Shown piece after piece: positions 16,498 through 23,837 of a DNA stretch of 55,132 nt. The stretch covers positions 1 to 55,132 of the forward strand of contig NZ_JBHEEH010000015.1 of assembly GCF_041929845.1 (NCBI RefSeq), written 5' to 3'. Made by a program: the position numbers and the translations under genes. Under the pieces are notes generated by a model that saw only the letters and a list, made by a program, of their open reading frames with translations, was not told where the DNA came from and did no database searches. The stretch comes from Paenochrobactrum pullorum (GTDB taxonomy: Bacteria; Pseudomonadota; Alphaproteobacteria; Rhizobiales; Rhizobiaceae). Numbering within the stretch: position 1 is the stretch's first letter; each line of letters opens with the position of its first letter.

Positions 16498-16723
16498 CAG
16501 TAAAGCCTACTGGACCGAAGCCATCGACCGTAACGATATGTGTGTCCCAGTTAATACGAGCATCAAATCCGTAAGCGGTCACGCGCACAATGCCATCCAA
16601 GGAGAACGGCGATAACTTCTCCAACCAAGTCCTTACAAGACGTTCAAGCGCTGGTCGATCCGCTACATCAACAACCGTTGCCATTGAATCCGCCAAGCTG
16701 CCACGATGGAATCGAAACTTCAT
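16481..16723 (-). CDS. Conserved hypothetical phage protein
   Basis: 80 residues beginning MKFRFHRGSLADSMATVV and ending GPVGFTDGSCD. It overlaps the HNH gene downstream and its neighbour upstream. Proteins with the same opening FRFHRG occur in other Rhizobiales phages just upstream of the packaging genes. The sequence is compact and hydrophilic without a catalytic motif. Function unknown. Confidence 0.7.
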   Translation of the reverse strand: MKFRFHRGSLADSMATVVDVADRPALERLVRTWLEKLSPFSLDGIVRVTAYGFDARINWDTHIVTVDGFGPVGFTDGSCD

Positions 16724-16923
16724 GTCACAGCTACATCAATCAACTTCAAAAGATAAGCGGCGCATGACTTACCATAGTCTGGCTCAACGCCATCGTCTTG
16801 CTGTTTGAGGTATTCGCCAACGGTTTCCCACTCACGCTCAAATTGCTCTGGGCTTTCTGTATAGCGACGCATCCATTCGTTGAATGCTTTGGCTACAGCA
16901 TAAGCATCGAAATGCTCTGTCAT
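16720..16923 (-). CDS. Hypothetical phage protein
   Basis: 67 residues, acidic and helical (AYAVAKAFNEWMRRYTESPEQFEREW). A GAGGAGAA ribosome site lies just upstream of the ATG at 16923, and its end overlaps the next gene by four bases. It appears to be the first gene of the packaging operon, directly downstream of the tRNA cluster. I do not recognise a family. Confidence 0.65.
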   Translation of the reverse strand: MTEHFDAYAVAKAFNEWMRRYTESPEQFEREWETVGEYLKQQDDGVEPDYGKSCAAYLLKLIDVAVT

Positions 16924-16992
16924 TATGTTCTCCTCAGAATACTAACCCGCTTGGGTGCGCATGCGTCAGAGGCGTTGCGGGTTTTGTTGATT

Positions 16993-17067
16993 TGGTTGCG
17001 GAGACGGGACTTACACCCGTGACCTCCAGCTTATGAGGCTGGCGAGCTGCTGCTGCTCTACTCCACT
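16993..17067 (-). tRNA. tRNA-Met(CAT)-like, initiator-like, structurally degenerate
   Basis: Acceptor strands AGTGGAG and CTCCGCA pair except for an A-A mismatch at 1-72, as unpaired in initiator tRNAs; ACCA is encoded. The anticodon loop CTCATAA lies on the CCAGC/GCTGG stem. The D loop AGCAGCA lacks the GG pair and the T loop TGTAAGT lacks the usual TTC, so the standard elbow contacts appear to be missing on both sides. It may be a decayed or unusual phage tRNA. Confidence 0.6.
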
Positions 17068-17071
17068 GAAA

Positions 17072-17147
17072 TGGTCAGGAAAGCAGGGCTTGAACCTGCA
17101 ACCTCTCGCGTCCAAGGCGAGAACTCTACCGATTGAGCTATTTCCTG
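17072..17147 (-). tRNA. tRNA-Pro(TGG)
   Basis: Acceptor CAGGAAA/TTTCCTG is fully paired with encoded ACCA. D loop AATCGGTAGA contains the GG pair, the anticodon loop is CTTGGAC (TGG) on a CTCGC/GCGAG stem, and the T arm GCAGG-TTCAAGC-CCTGC is standard. It is only five bases from the preceding tRNA in the cluster. Confidence 0.9.
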
Positions 17148-17151
17148 TAAT

Positions 17152-17223
17152 TGGAGCGGGCGACCGGAATTGAACCAGCCTTGACAGATTGGAAGCCTGC
17201 TACATCGCCATGATGACGCCCGC
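17152..17223 (-). tRNA. tRNA-Gly(TCC)
   Basis: Acceptor GCGGGCG/CGCCCGC is perfect, with discriminator T and encoded CCA. The anticodon loop is CTTCCAA (TCC) with wobble pairs in the stem; T arm loop TTCAATT is normal. The D arm is short (ATC-ATGGC-GAT). The tRNA is 72 bases long. Confidence 0.82.
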
Positions 17224-17228
17224 GTATT

Positions 17229-17301
17229 TGGTGGAGTGCGTGGGACTTGAACCCACCTCAACAATCTTGCAAGGATCGCGCGCTTACCCTGAGCGCACCC
17301 C
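17229..17301 (-). tRNA. tRNA-Ala(TGC)
   Basis: Acceptor GGGGTGC/GCACTCC pairs with one G-T wobble; ACCA is encoded. D loop contains GGG, the anticodon loop is CTTGCAA (TGC), and the T loop is TTCAAGT. It is the first tRNA of the leftward-transcribed cluster. Confidence 0.88.
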
Positions 17302-17311
17302 AAAAACTTCA

Positions 17312-17345
17312 GCGGCAGCCTCAACCATTTCTGGGAGACTGCCGC
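17312..17345. repeat. Inverted repeat upstream of the tRNA cluster
   Basis: GCGGCAG at 17312 and CTGCCGC at 17339, extended by CTC/GAG after one mismatch, could form a hairpin just upstream of tRNA-Ala. It might be a processing site or promoter-proximal element for the tRNA operon. The rest of the 17302-17525 gap shows only the terminator listed separately. Confidence 0.4.
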
Positions 17346-17445
17346 ACAAACGCCAGCATCGCGGAGGAGAAAGACGCGCTACGGGCGGATAGTAACCCCA
17401 CCAGCATGGCTGGCAGGAGCGGCTCTTGTAACCGCATAGAAATAG

Positions 17446-17469
17446 AAAAGGCTCGCTTCGGCGAGCCTT
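17446..17469 (-). terminator. Intrinsic terminator ending the early leftward transcript
   Basis: On the minus strand AAGGCTCGC and GCGAGCCTT form a nine-pair stem with a CGAA loop, then TTTTCTATTT. It follows the 257-residue regulator-like gene and separates the early region from the tRNA and packaging genes. Confidence 0.75.
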
Positions 17470-17525
17470 AGTAATTAGCCTTCCCCGTTATAGGGGCACT
17501 GAGGGGAAATCGTTGAGCAGATGCC

Positions 17526-18299
17526 TTATGCGACCATATCACTGTCATATACAGCGCCGGAAACTGCGGACAACCCACGAAAAACTAATGCCTTCCCTGC
17601 CTCAGAGGCCGACCTGCTTTTAAATCCTTCCTTTGCTCCAATGTCAGCAAACGTCTGGCCTCCCAGCACCGCATCCTCAAAAGGTTCAAGCAATGGCCCT
17701 AGTGCTGCACGCAAGTGAGCCAGTAGTGGCGCGGTATCAATCCGTTCAATCAGTAACTCATCAGTCATTTTGAAATGAAGGCTTGCTGTTCTACCTGTCG
17801 CTGACACTTTCGATCCACCATTTTCACCTTCGAAGTAAGCATCAACGCTTATGCGCTGTTTCTGTGTAGCTGGGAGGCTGTAGGCTCCACGACTTTTCCT
17901 GATCTTGCCTGTGTATTCGATATCGCCGCCAGCAACTATGTTTTCCTTCCAGCCTTCAGCAGCAGCTTTATCTACCTCCTCAATACCTTTCATGCGCCGG
18001 CTTTCTTGTGCTGCATAGAAACCAGCATCATAACCATAATCCTGACCTTTGAGCGCTTCGGCCTCTGAAATCGCCACTAAGCGTCGATATTCCATTACGA
18101 CTTCGATGTAATGATAAAGCTTATCCCGACGTAACACTGCAAGTAGCGGGAAATCCTCATTGTCATTGGCAGGTATAGCCGGGTCGCCAATGGATTGACG
18201 CTTTTGAATTCGACGGCGCTGAGCCTCCATTGCTTTTCTTTCTTGTTTTTCACGAGCCGTACGGTCGAGATAAATCACATTGTTTGGTTTGTTCACCAT
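17526..18299 (-). CDS. Putative phage regulator with C-terminal helix-turn-helix
   Basis: 257 residues. The N terminus is basic and helical, with an ANDN motif near residue 45. The C-terminal 60 residues (LLEPFEDAVLGGQTFADIGA, then KSRSASEAGKALVFRGL) look like a helix-turn-helix of the type found in DUF6456-like Rhizobiales regulators. It is the last early gene, directly before the terminator, tRNAs and packaging genes, which is where late-gene activators often lie. The role in late control is inference; the domain call is moderate. Confidence 0.65.
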   Translation of the reverse strand: MVNKPNNVIYLDRTAREKQERKAMEAQRRRIQKRQSIGDPAIPANDNEDFPLLAVLRRDKLYHYIEVVMEYRRLVAISEAEALKGQDYGYDAGFYAAQESRRMKGIEEVDKAAAEGWKENIVAGGDIEYTGKIRKSRGAYSLPATQKQRISVDAYFEGENGGSKVSATGRTASLHFKMTDELLIERIDTAPLLAHLRAALGPLLEPFEDAVLGGQTFADIGAKEGFKSRSASEAGKALVFRGLSAVSGAVYDSDMVA

Positions 18300-18487
18300 T
18301 AAGCGGCCTCCTCGTTCAAAAGATATGAAACATAGACCCCGTCAATTGCGTAAAACTCATATACGTCACGGCTACGTATTGATGCTACCTGCCACCCCCT
18401 AAGCTCTAAATCACGGGCATATGGCGACGACGATCGATAACATTCATCAGCTGGATTGTTGTCATTATCGGCATAAAACTTCTTCAT
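18299..18487 (-). CDS. Small hypothetical phage protein
   Basis: 62 residues starting MKKFYADNDNNPADE from the ATG at 18487, which has a strong GAGGAGAA site nine bases upstream; the longer frame to 18607 overlaps the VRR nuclease gene and is unlikely. It ends GVYVSYLLNEEAA and overlaps the next gene as TAATG. The compact RGWQVASIRSRDVYEFYAIDG segment suggests a small alpha/beta fold. Function unknown. Confidence 0.65.
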   Translation of the reverse strand: MKKFYADNDNNPADECYRSSSPYARDLELRGWQVASIRSRDVYEFYAIDGVYVSYLLNEEAA

Positions 18488-18497
18488 TTCGTTCTCC

Positions 18498-19016
18498 TCA
18501 GTTAGCCGGTGGTGTCGGCTGGTTGTTATTGGTAGCGAGCCAACCCAAGACAAGCGCAACGGCTTGGTCTGCCGCATCCTGTTCACTGGTTGCGGATATA
18601 ACCTCAACGATGTGTCCTAGTTTCGCCAAGGCCGCATGCCTATCACGCTGCGCTGGTGATAGTCTGCCTTTCCCCACTTTGTTCTCAATCGAAGCTAGGC
18701 GGCCTCCTGTAAGATAAATCCGTAAATCAGGTTCGCCCGTTGTCATACCTGTTGCAATGGCTTGTGCTTGCGCTTTTGGTCCGCGCTTGGCGCTATTCAT
18801 ATCTCCAGCCAGTAAGAACTGCTTGCCGTATTCTGGCATGGAGCGAAGGCGACGAACCTGCGCTGCCTGTAATTCCCATTCCAGTGGCAAACAGGGAGAC
18901 GTTGTAACCTTGCCGGCTTTGGTGGTGATTTTCGTTCTGACACCGTTGATGCGGACTGTTTGGGTTGTAGTCTTTGGTTTGGTTTTGATTGGCGCCGATC
19001 TGGCTCTTGCTGTCAT
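18498..19016 (-). CDS. VRR-NUC domain nuclease
   Basis: 172 residues. The first 45 are basic and disordered. From residue about 80 the sequence reads GEPDLRIYLTGGRLASIENKVGKGRLSPAQRDRHAALAKLGHIVEVI (core motifs GEPDL, IENKVGKG and SPAQRDRHA), which is the PD-(D/E)xK arrangement of VRR-NUC nucleases, with the catalytic Asp in PDL and E-x-K in IENK. Such phage nucleases are thought to process replication or recombination intermediates. It has a GAGGAGA start site and heads a short operon with the two following genes. Confidence 0.85.
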   Translation of the reverse strand: MTARARSAPIKTKPKTTTQTVRINGVRTKITTKAGKVTTSPCLPLEWELQAAQVRRLRSMPEYGKQFLLAGDMNSAKRGPKAQAQAIATGMTTGEPDLRIYLTGGRLASIENKVGKGRLSPAQRDRHAALAKLGHIVEVISATSEQDAADQAVALVLGWLATNNNQPTPPAN

Positions 19017-19484
19017 CCTTCTCTCCTCTTGTTTTCTGCCGGTGGTGAACGGCTACAATAGGTAAGTATGAAAATATCGGGCTTTGTATAGGGTGACTTG
19101 AAAATAAATATTGGTGGTAGCTTGTGAGTTGCCCAGCCTCATGCCCGCCTACAACCAATCAGGTTGTATCTTTCAATCAAGTAATTTTCCAATAAGTGCG
19201 TACTTCTCTAACTGCGAGAACTACGCACTGCGCACTTCACTGCGTAAGTACCTATATAGGTATACTTACGCAGGTAAAATGATGTGCGTCTGCGCAAGTC
19301 TTTAGGTCTATTTTTGAGACTTACGCACTAAGACTTACGCGTTACCATAGGTTGTATTTTTGTGTGACAGTGAGTTGTATTATTATTAGAAAAAATAACA
19401 TGGAAATGAAAAGTTCAATAGACGTAGATTGTCGTATAAATTCTTAATCTGGGTTTCTGCCATTCACGACAATTGGGTTTCACT
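19017..19484. other. Divergent intergenic region with iteron-like repeats
   Basis: No gene found. The stretch separates the leftward VRR nuclease operon from a rightward membrane-protein gene. Its centre (19194-19342) is packed with ACTTACGC-like repeats in both orientations and one large inverted repeat (listed separately). Near 19160, 19350 and 19373 the word GGTTGTAT or AGTTGTAT recurs. It may hold two promoters plus a regulator-binding region or the replication origin. Confidence 0.5.
19194..19342. repeat. Iteron-like array with a 34-base inverted repeat
   Basis: The core inverted repeat spans 19240-19273: outer arms CTGCGTAAGT and ACTTACGCAG around a perfect 12-base palindrome ACCTATATAGGT. 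Further ACTTACGC copies lie at 19319 and 19333, with near matches (GCGTACTT, GCGCACTT, GCGCAAGT) at about 19198, 19230 and 19292. Such clustered copies are typical of initiator or multi-site regulator binding. Confidence 0.65.
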
Positions 19485-19742
19485 ATGATTATTGAGCCAT
19501 ATCTTTATGCACTTTATGATATCGTCTTGGGAGGCGCTAGAACAGGCATAGCTATTTTTGTCGGGTTCGTTGTCGTCATAAACATACCTCAAAAGGTAAG
19601 AGTTGCACTCCGCCTTGAAGATGACTGGCGCACAAATAGAACATCATTGGTAATAAAGTATTTTTTTATAGGCGCTGCAATTCTTAGCTTGCTTTTCAGT
19701 TTAGTCGATACAGAAACCTTGCTGGAAAGAGCTAATTTTTAA
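19485..19742 (+). CDS. Small two-helix membrane protein
   Basis: 85 residues from the ATG at 19485. Two hydrophobic segments are evident: YDIVLGGARTGIAIFVGFVVVINI (about residues 10-33) and YFFIGAAILSLLFSLV near the C terminus, joined by a basic loop. It is transcribed alone and converges on the histidine kinase gene. I see no strong ribosome site. Function unknown; a membrane-acting accessory protein of the prophage is the simplest reading. Confidence 0.5.
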   Translation: MIIEPYLYALYDIVLGGARTGIAIFVGFVVVINIPQKVRVALRLEDDWRTNRTSLVIKYFFIGAAILSLLFSLVDTETLLERANF

Positions 19743-19743
19743 T

Positions 19744-19769
19744 AAAAAAAGCGGGGTTTAGACCCCGCT
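19744..19769 (-). terminator. Intrinsic terminator of the histidine kinase gene
   Basis: On the minus strand AGCGGGGT, loop CTAA and ACCCCGCT are followed by seven T. It lies just past the kinase stop and can also act on the converging membrane-protein gene, though without a T run on that strand. Confidence 0.85.
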
Positions 19770-19773
19770 CCAA

Positions 19774-20883
19774 CTATTCAGCTGCCCTTCGGCCCGCGCT
19801 ATACAGCCTACCCTCTTGCTGGATCTGCTGGAAAGACGCTGTAAATATCGCGTGCAACCCTTCACGTTTATAAAACACATCGGAAGCACCAATACCCATA
19901 AGCCCCATGCGTATAAGGCGTGAACCAAAACCTTTGGTTTTTGGTGCCTCAACTGCTGGGCCACCCTGCTCAAGCCACTCCAATTTCAAAGTGCTGAAAT
20001 CATCAACGGTGTGGACATTCCAAACGATAGAAACAGTTCCGTTAGGCACTGAAAGAGCGCCGTATTTCATCGCATTAGTGGTTAACTCGTTGATTAGAAG
20101 CGAAGTGGACATAACACCCTTAGGCCCGATGAATATCTCGGGACCTTGCAACACCACTTTATCCTTGACGCCAAGGTTATCAAGTACAGCGCCAATAACC
20201 TGACTGATACTGCCGTTTGATGCATTGCCAATACGAAGGACATCATTGCCCTTAGACAAGGCATGCAATCTCTTCACAAACACCGGCAAGGCTTCGTCTA
20301 CGTTGCGTTTCCTAAATGTCTGATTAGCTAGAGCCTGGACAACGCTAAAGGTATTTTTAATTCTATGGGTCAATTCAGAATTGACAACTATTGCGTTCTG
20401 AACGGCCTCTACCTTAGCCGTCATCTCAATGACGGTATCAATCATGCCTAAAACCTTTCCGGTTTCATCTATGATTGGACTATAGCAGAAGGTAAAATAA
20501 CACTGTTCAGGGTATCCATGTCGATTGATAATTAATGGATAATCCTCAATAAACGTCGCTTTTCCTTGATATGCATCAACTATCATCGGCTCGATACTTG
20601 GCCATACCTCATTCCAAATATCGCGGAATGATTTCCCCATGCAACTCTGTTTAGAACCAAGGATATCTTTAAACGCATCATTATACAGGGTTGTATAATC
20701 CTCACCCCAAACAATCGCCTTCGGAAAACGAGAGGCCAACATAAGCTGGACAGCTGTTTTAAGCTGTATGGGCCATTTTTCAGGAACACCTATTGGGGTC
20801 AATGACCAATCGAAATCATTGATATCTTCAGCAGATTGTCCGCTGTCAGGTAAAAAATACAATTCGTTTGTCAATTGGAGCAC
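19774..20883 (-). CDS. HWE-family sensor histidine kinase with PAS domain
   Basis: 369 residues. Residues about 20-155 form a PAS-like sensor (DWSLTPIGVPEKWPIQL, YNDAFKDILG, YFTFCYSPIIDETG). The H-box NSELTHRIKNTFSVVQALA puts the phosphorylated histidine at 173; HRxKN is the HWE/HisKA_2 signature. The ATPase domain shows LLINELTTNAMKYGAL (N box) and WLEQGGPAV, the W-x-E that names the family. No transmembrane segment, so a soluble sensor. It has its own terminator and an AT-rich upstream gap, consistent with an independently transcribed cargo gene. No response regulator is in the window. Confidence 0.9.
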   Translation of the reverse strand: MLQLTNELYFLPDSGQSAEDINDFDWSLTPIGVPEKWPIQLKTAVQLMLASRFPKAIVWGEDYTTLYNDAFKDILGSKQSCMGKSFRDIWNEVWPSIEPMIVDAYQGKATFIEDYPLIINRHGYPEQCYFTFCYSPIIDETGKVLGMIDTVIEMTAKVEAVQNAIVVNSELTHRIKNTFSVVQALANQTFRKRNVDEALPVFVKRLHALSKGNDVLRIGNASNGSISQVIGAVLDNLGVKDKVVLQGPEIFIGPKGVMSTSLLINELTTNAMKYGALSVPNGTVSIVWNVHTVDDFSTLKLEWLEQGGPAVEAPKTKGFGSRLIRMGLMGIGASDVFYKREGLHAIFTASFQQIQQEGRLYSAGRRAAE

Positions 20884-20961
20884 CCAACTTTGAATTACGC
20901 GAACAATTTTAAGGCCTTACGAGGGATGAATTTGTCACAAAATAAAATTTAAACAAGCAAT

Positions 20962-20985
20962 AAAAAAAGCGCCCCGTAGGGCGCT
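20962..20985 (-). terminator. Intrinsic terminator of the primase-helicase gene
   Basis: On the minus strand AGCGCCC, loop TACG and GGGCGCT are followed by TTTTTTATT. It lies ten bases past the stop of the primase-polymerase/helicase gene. Confidence 0.85.
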
Positions 20986-20995
20986 ATTTTAACTA

Positions 20996-23164
20996 TCACA
21001 CACAACTTACAAACGACATCATACGCCGCTGAACAGGATCACGTTCTTCCGATTTCACCAAGAAGCCCTCGGCAAATAGTGCCTTTGTAATCACATTAAC
21101 ACGTTTCTTCTGACCGTCATCGTCTGTGTCCATGCCTAGAGCATAAGCCACGGCAAGGCCTACCCACTCTTTGGACTGCGGCGCCGGCTTATATGTGCCA
21201 CCATTCACAACGCCGCGTATTGCCTCGCGCTGGTCCGATGTCAGCCCCTCTGCAACATCTTCACTGGATGGCCAAACCCATTCCGTTACGACAGGCGCAT
21301 GGTCTTGCGGTTTAGCCAAGCCCTGCCCATTCCCCAAAGGCACAGATTCAATCTTACGCCAGTCCAAGCGATGCGACAAAGGCGTTAGATTGGACTTGCC
21401 ATAAGTTACTGAGAAATGCCCAAACCGGTCATTATTGGTAAGGCCTGCCTCACTTGCCTGCTTCTCAGTCATACGGTTGAGTACCCGTACGGAACGAGCC
21501 GCACCAATCAAGGAAACGGCACCGCGCGCATCTTCAACCGTTGCTTCACGCCCGTCCTGTTGTTTACGCAAGTGATGCACAATGTCGATAGAGCAATTGG
21601 TGTAATCCGCTATTTGCGCCCAAAGCTTAGCAACCTTGTCGATAGCACCGTTGTCATTCTCATTGACCTGATGTGTTGATACGAACGGGTCAACAATCAT
21701 CACGTCGATTTGGTTCGCCAGAATGGTTTCAGCCACAGCTTCGACAATCGGCTCTTGGATTTTGACGCCTTTCTTGTCATCAATCGCAACAACAAGTTCC
21801 TGCTCACGGCCACTATCCAGAAACAAATGACCTTCAATGTCTTCCGGCTTCAGGCCAAAATGGATGCAAGCAGCCATGATGCGGCGTTCAAGCTCGTCAC
21901 GCGGATCCTCCACATTGAACAGCCAGACTTTCAACCGCTTTTCAGGCTTTGTGCCGTTCAGCGCTTTTCCTGATGCCATTGCCAATGCTTCCACGATACT
22001 ATTCGCGGTTTTACCTAAGCCACCCGGCGCAACCGTTACAGACACGTATTTGCGAATGAAATGCTTGCCGAACGCAAACTCACGGCGAGGCAATGTGGAC
22101 GGGTCTTTCCACTGAAAAGGCGTGGCTGCGAGGATGGGCTGTTCATCTGGTTGCTGCTCTTCTTGGGCTTCATGGTTGTCGTGCTGTGGTTCAACCTTAG
22201 CCCGCGCATTATCGAGCATCCGGTTGATATCAACCAGTTTGGTATTGTCATTAACCGCTTCCGGCATTTGACGCGGATGTGACTTACCGGCGCGCAAACC
22301 ATTGTCAATGGTTTTGCAACAGCGTTGGTAATCCCTGCCCCAGCCTCGCGCCACGTCTTGCAGCAATGCGCGCGCTTCGGATTCCGAAAGAGCACCAGCG
22401 CCAACAAAAGTACCGAGGCGGAATGCGGCGTCATTCAGACGGTTATTGCGATTGCCCATTGGCTCTGTGGCAAGATCATCAAGCTCGGCCTGCACAGCAC
22501 GCTCAACATAGCGGTCGCTTATTTTACCGGCAGTTGATGGCGCTTGGTATGTAGTCGTGCTGTCGTATGACTGCGGCAAGACCAACTGCAACAACCATTC
22601 CGGCGCCTCAACCGGTTCCATATCCACCAACCATCTATAAGGCTGCCCAAGTGCCGGAATACTACCAGCCGCAATGACATAACCGCCATCACCACGAACA
22701 TCAATGCCAGCCCCCAAAGCGCCACGATTACGCACGCCAGCCTGATGCTTAAAGAAATAGTGCCGACCGCCGCTTGTAGTTTCAGCGGTAAGTGTTGCTG
22801 GCAAGTTGGTGTTCGCAGCTTCCAACGCTGCCAATGTTTCTGGTCCACCGTGTTTCGGGTCGATGTCCAGCACCCAGCATCCGATAGGAGCACCGGTCGG
22901 CACACCTATCATAGCGGATGGGTTGCGCTTCCAAAGCTCACGCACAATGCGCTCGTTGAGGGTGGCACCACGGAATCCGTTCGGCGTAAGCGGTGTTTTA
23001 GTGGCGAGGATTTCAATCTCGCCGGTTTGCGGGTCGATAAATTCCTCGTCTTGGTGACGGCATGGAAACACTGGCCATTGGCGGGCGGTATAGCCAAGAG
23101 CAACATCGAGCATTGGGTCTTGGTCGACGGTGTATTGGTCTGTCAATTGTGAATTTAAAGGCAA
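20996..23164 (-). CDS. Bifunctional primase-polymerase / RepA-like helicase
   Basis: 722 residues. Residues about 20-195 are a Prim-Pol domain: GCWVLDIDPKHGG with metal ligands Asp100 and Asp102, TSGGRHYFF (130-138) and IDVRGDGGYVIAAGS (154-168). After a linker with an ANDN-like AVNDN, residues 345-600 form a RecA/KaiC-like AAA_25 ATPase with Walker A APGGLGKT (379-386) and a VMIVDPF Walker B strand; HHLRKQQ follows. Such fusions prime and unwind phage or plasmid replication forks. The nearby repeat region at 19.2 kb is a candidate origin. Confidence 0.92.
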   Translation of the reverse strand: MPLNSQLTDQYTVDQDPMLDVALGYTARQWPVFPCRHQDEEFIDPQTGEIEILATKTPLTPNGFRGATLNERIVRELWKRNPSAMIGVPTGAPIGCWVLDIDPKHGGPETLAALEAANTNLPATLTAETTSGGRHYFFKHQAGVRNRGALGAGIDVRGDGGYVIAAGSIPALGQPYRWLVDMEPVEAPEWLLQLVLPQSYDSTTTYQAPSTAGKISDRYVERAVQAELDDLATEPMGNRNNRLNDAAFRLGTFVGAGALSESEARALLQDVARGWGRDYQRCCKTIDNGLRAGKSHPRQMPEAVNDNTKLVDINRMLDNARAKVEPQHDNHEAQEEQQPDEQPILAATPFQWKDPSTLPRREFAFGKHFIRKYVSVTVAPGGLGKTANSIVEALAMASGKALNGTKPEKRLKVWLFNVEDPRDELERRIMAACIHFGLKPEDIEGHLFLDSGREQELVVAIDDKKGVKIQEPIVEAVAETILANQIDVMIVDPFVSTHQVNENDNGAIDKVAKLWAQIADYTNCSIDIVHHLRKQQDGREATVEDARGAVSLIGAARSVRVLNRMTEKQASEAGLTNNDRFGHFSVTYGKSNLTPLSHRLDWRKIESVPLGNGQGLAKPQDHAPVVTEWVWPSSEDVAEGLTSDQREAIRGVVNGGTYKPAPQSKEWVGLAVAYALGMDTDDDGQKKRVNVITKALFAEGFLVKSEERDPVQRRMMSFVSCV

Positions 23165-23318
23165 TTCATAACCTCATAATATTATTGACGAAAATGACAA
23201 AAACTCAAACATTACAAATGATTAATTGTACTGTTCATAATGAGTTCATATTTCAGGATAGATATTACTCACACGCCATTTGATGTTTTTTAGTAACGGC
23301 GATGGAGATATTATAATT

Positions 23319-23792
23319 ATGAAAGCAGCCCCAATTTACATTGCACTGATTGCTTCAGTTGTGTTTTCTGCGCCAACATTTGCTCAGAGCAATGACGCCA
23401 AATCGGATGATAAAACGGCAGTTGAAACGATCAACCATCACCATAAAAAGCGCGGCCCGATTGATGAGGCCACCTTTATGAACATGGATGAACTTAAAGC
23501 CGCAGATACTGACAAGGATGGCCTGCTATCCCGTGCGGAAATGGAAGCTCACGTTCAGAAAATGATGATCAAACGTGCAGCTGACCAAATGGAGCGTCGC
23601 CTCGATGTTAATAAGGATGGTAAGATTTCACTCGAAGCCATCGAAAAACACCGTGCAGCTCGCTTTGCCGAACTAGATAAAAACAAGGACGGTAAGATTG
23701 ACCGCAGCGAGATGAAAGACGGCAAGAAACATTTCAAACGTGGCCATGATGGCAAACGTCATGGCAAACACGATGAAAAGAAAGCTGATTAA
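23319..23792 (+). CDS. Exported EF-hand calcium-binding protein
   Basis: 157 residues from the ATG at 23319. Residues 1-23 (MKAAPIYIALIASVVFSAPT...AQS) are a Sec signal peptide with an AxA-like cleavage site. Three EF-hand loops follow: DTDKDGLLSRAE, DVNKDGKISLEA and DKNKDGKIDRSE; the C terminus is rich in Lys and His. It should bind calcium or another divalent metal in the periplasm. It is opposite in orientation to the replication genes on both sides, so it behaves like independently expressed prophage cargo. Confidence 0.85.
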   Translation: MKAAPIYIALIASVVFSAPTFAQSNDAKSDDKTAVETINHHHKKRGPIDEATFMNMDELKAADTDKDGLLSRAEMEAHVQKMMIKRAADQMERRLDVNKDGKISLEAIEKHRAARFAELDKNKDGKIDRSEMKDGKKHFKRGHDGKRHGKHDEKKAD

Positions 23793-23811
23793 TATCTAGC
23801 GACTTAATACG

Positions 23812-23834
23812 GGCTCCGGTTTAACGCCGGAGCC
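23812..23834. terminator. Hairpin between convergent EF-hand and methyltransferase genes
   Basis: GGCTCCGG and CCGGAGCC form an eight-pair stem with a seven-base loop. No T run follows on either strand, so termination strength is doubtful. It sits in the gap between two converging genes. Confidence 0.5.
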
Positions 23835-23837
23835 AAG

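Noticed and set aside
17401..17440. tRNA-Thr(TGT)-like anticodon arm on the plus strand (GCGGCTCTTGTAACCGC)
   Set aside because: The loop is two bases too long, no acceptor stem or T arm could be matched around it, and the other tRNAs are on the minus strand. At most a fragment.
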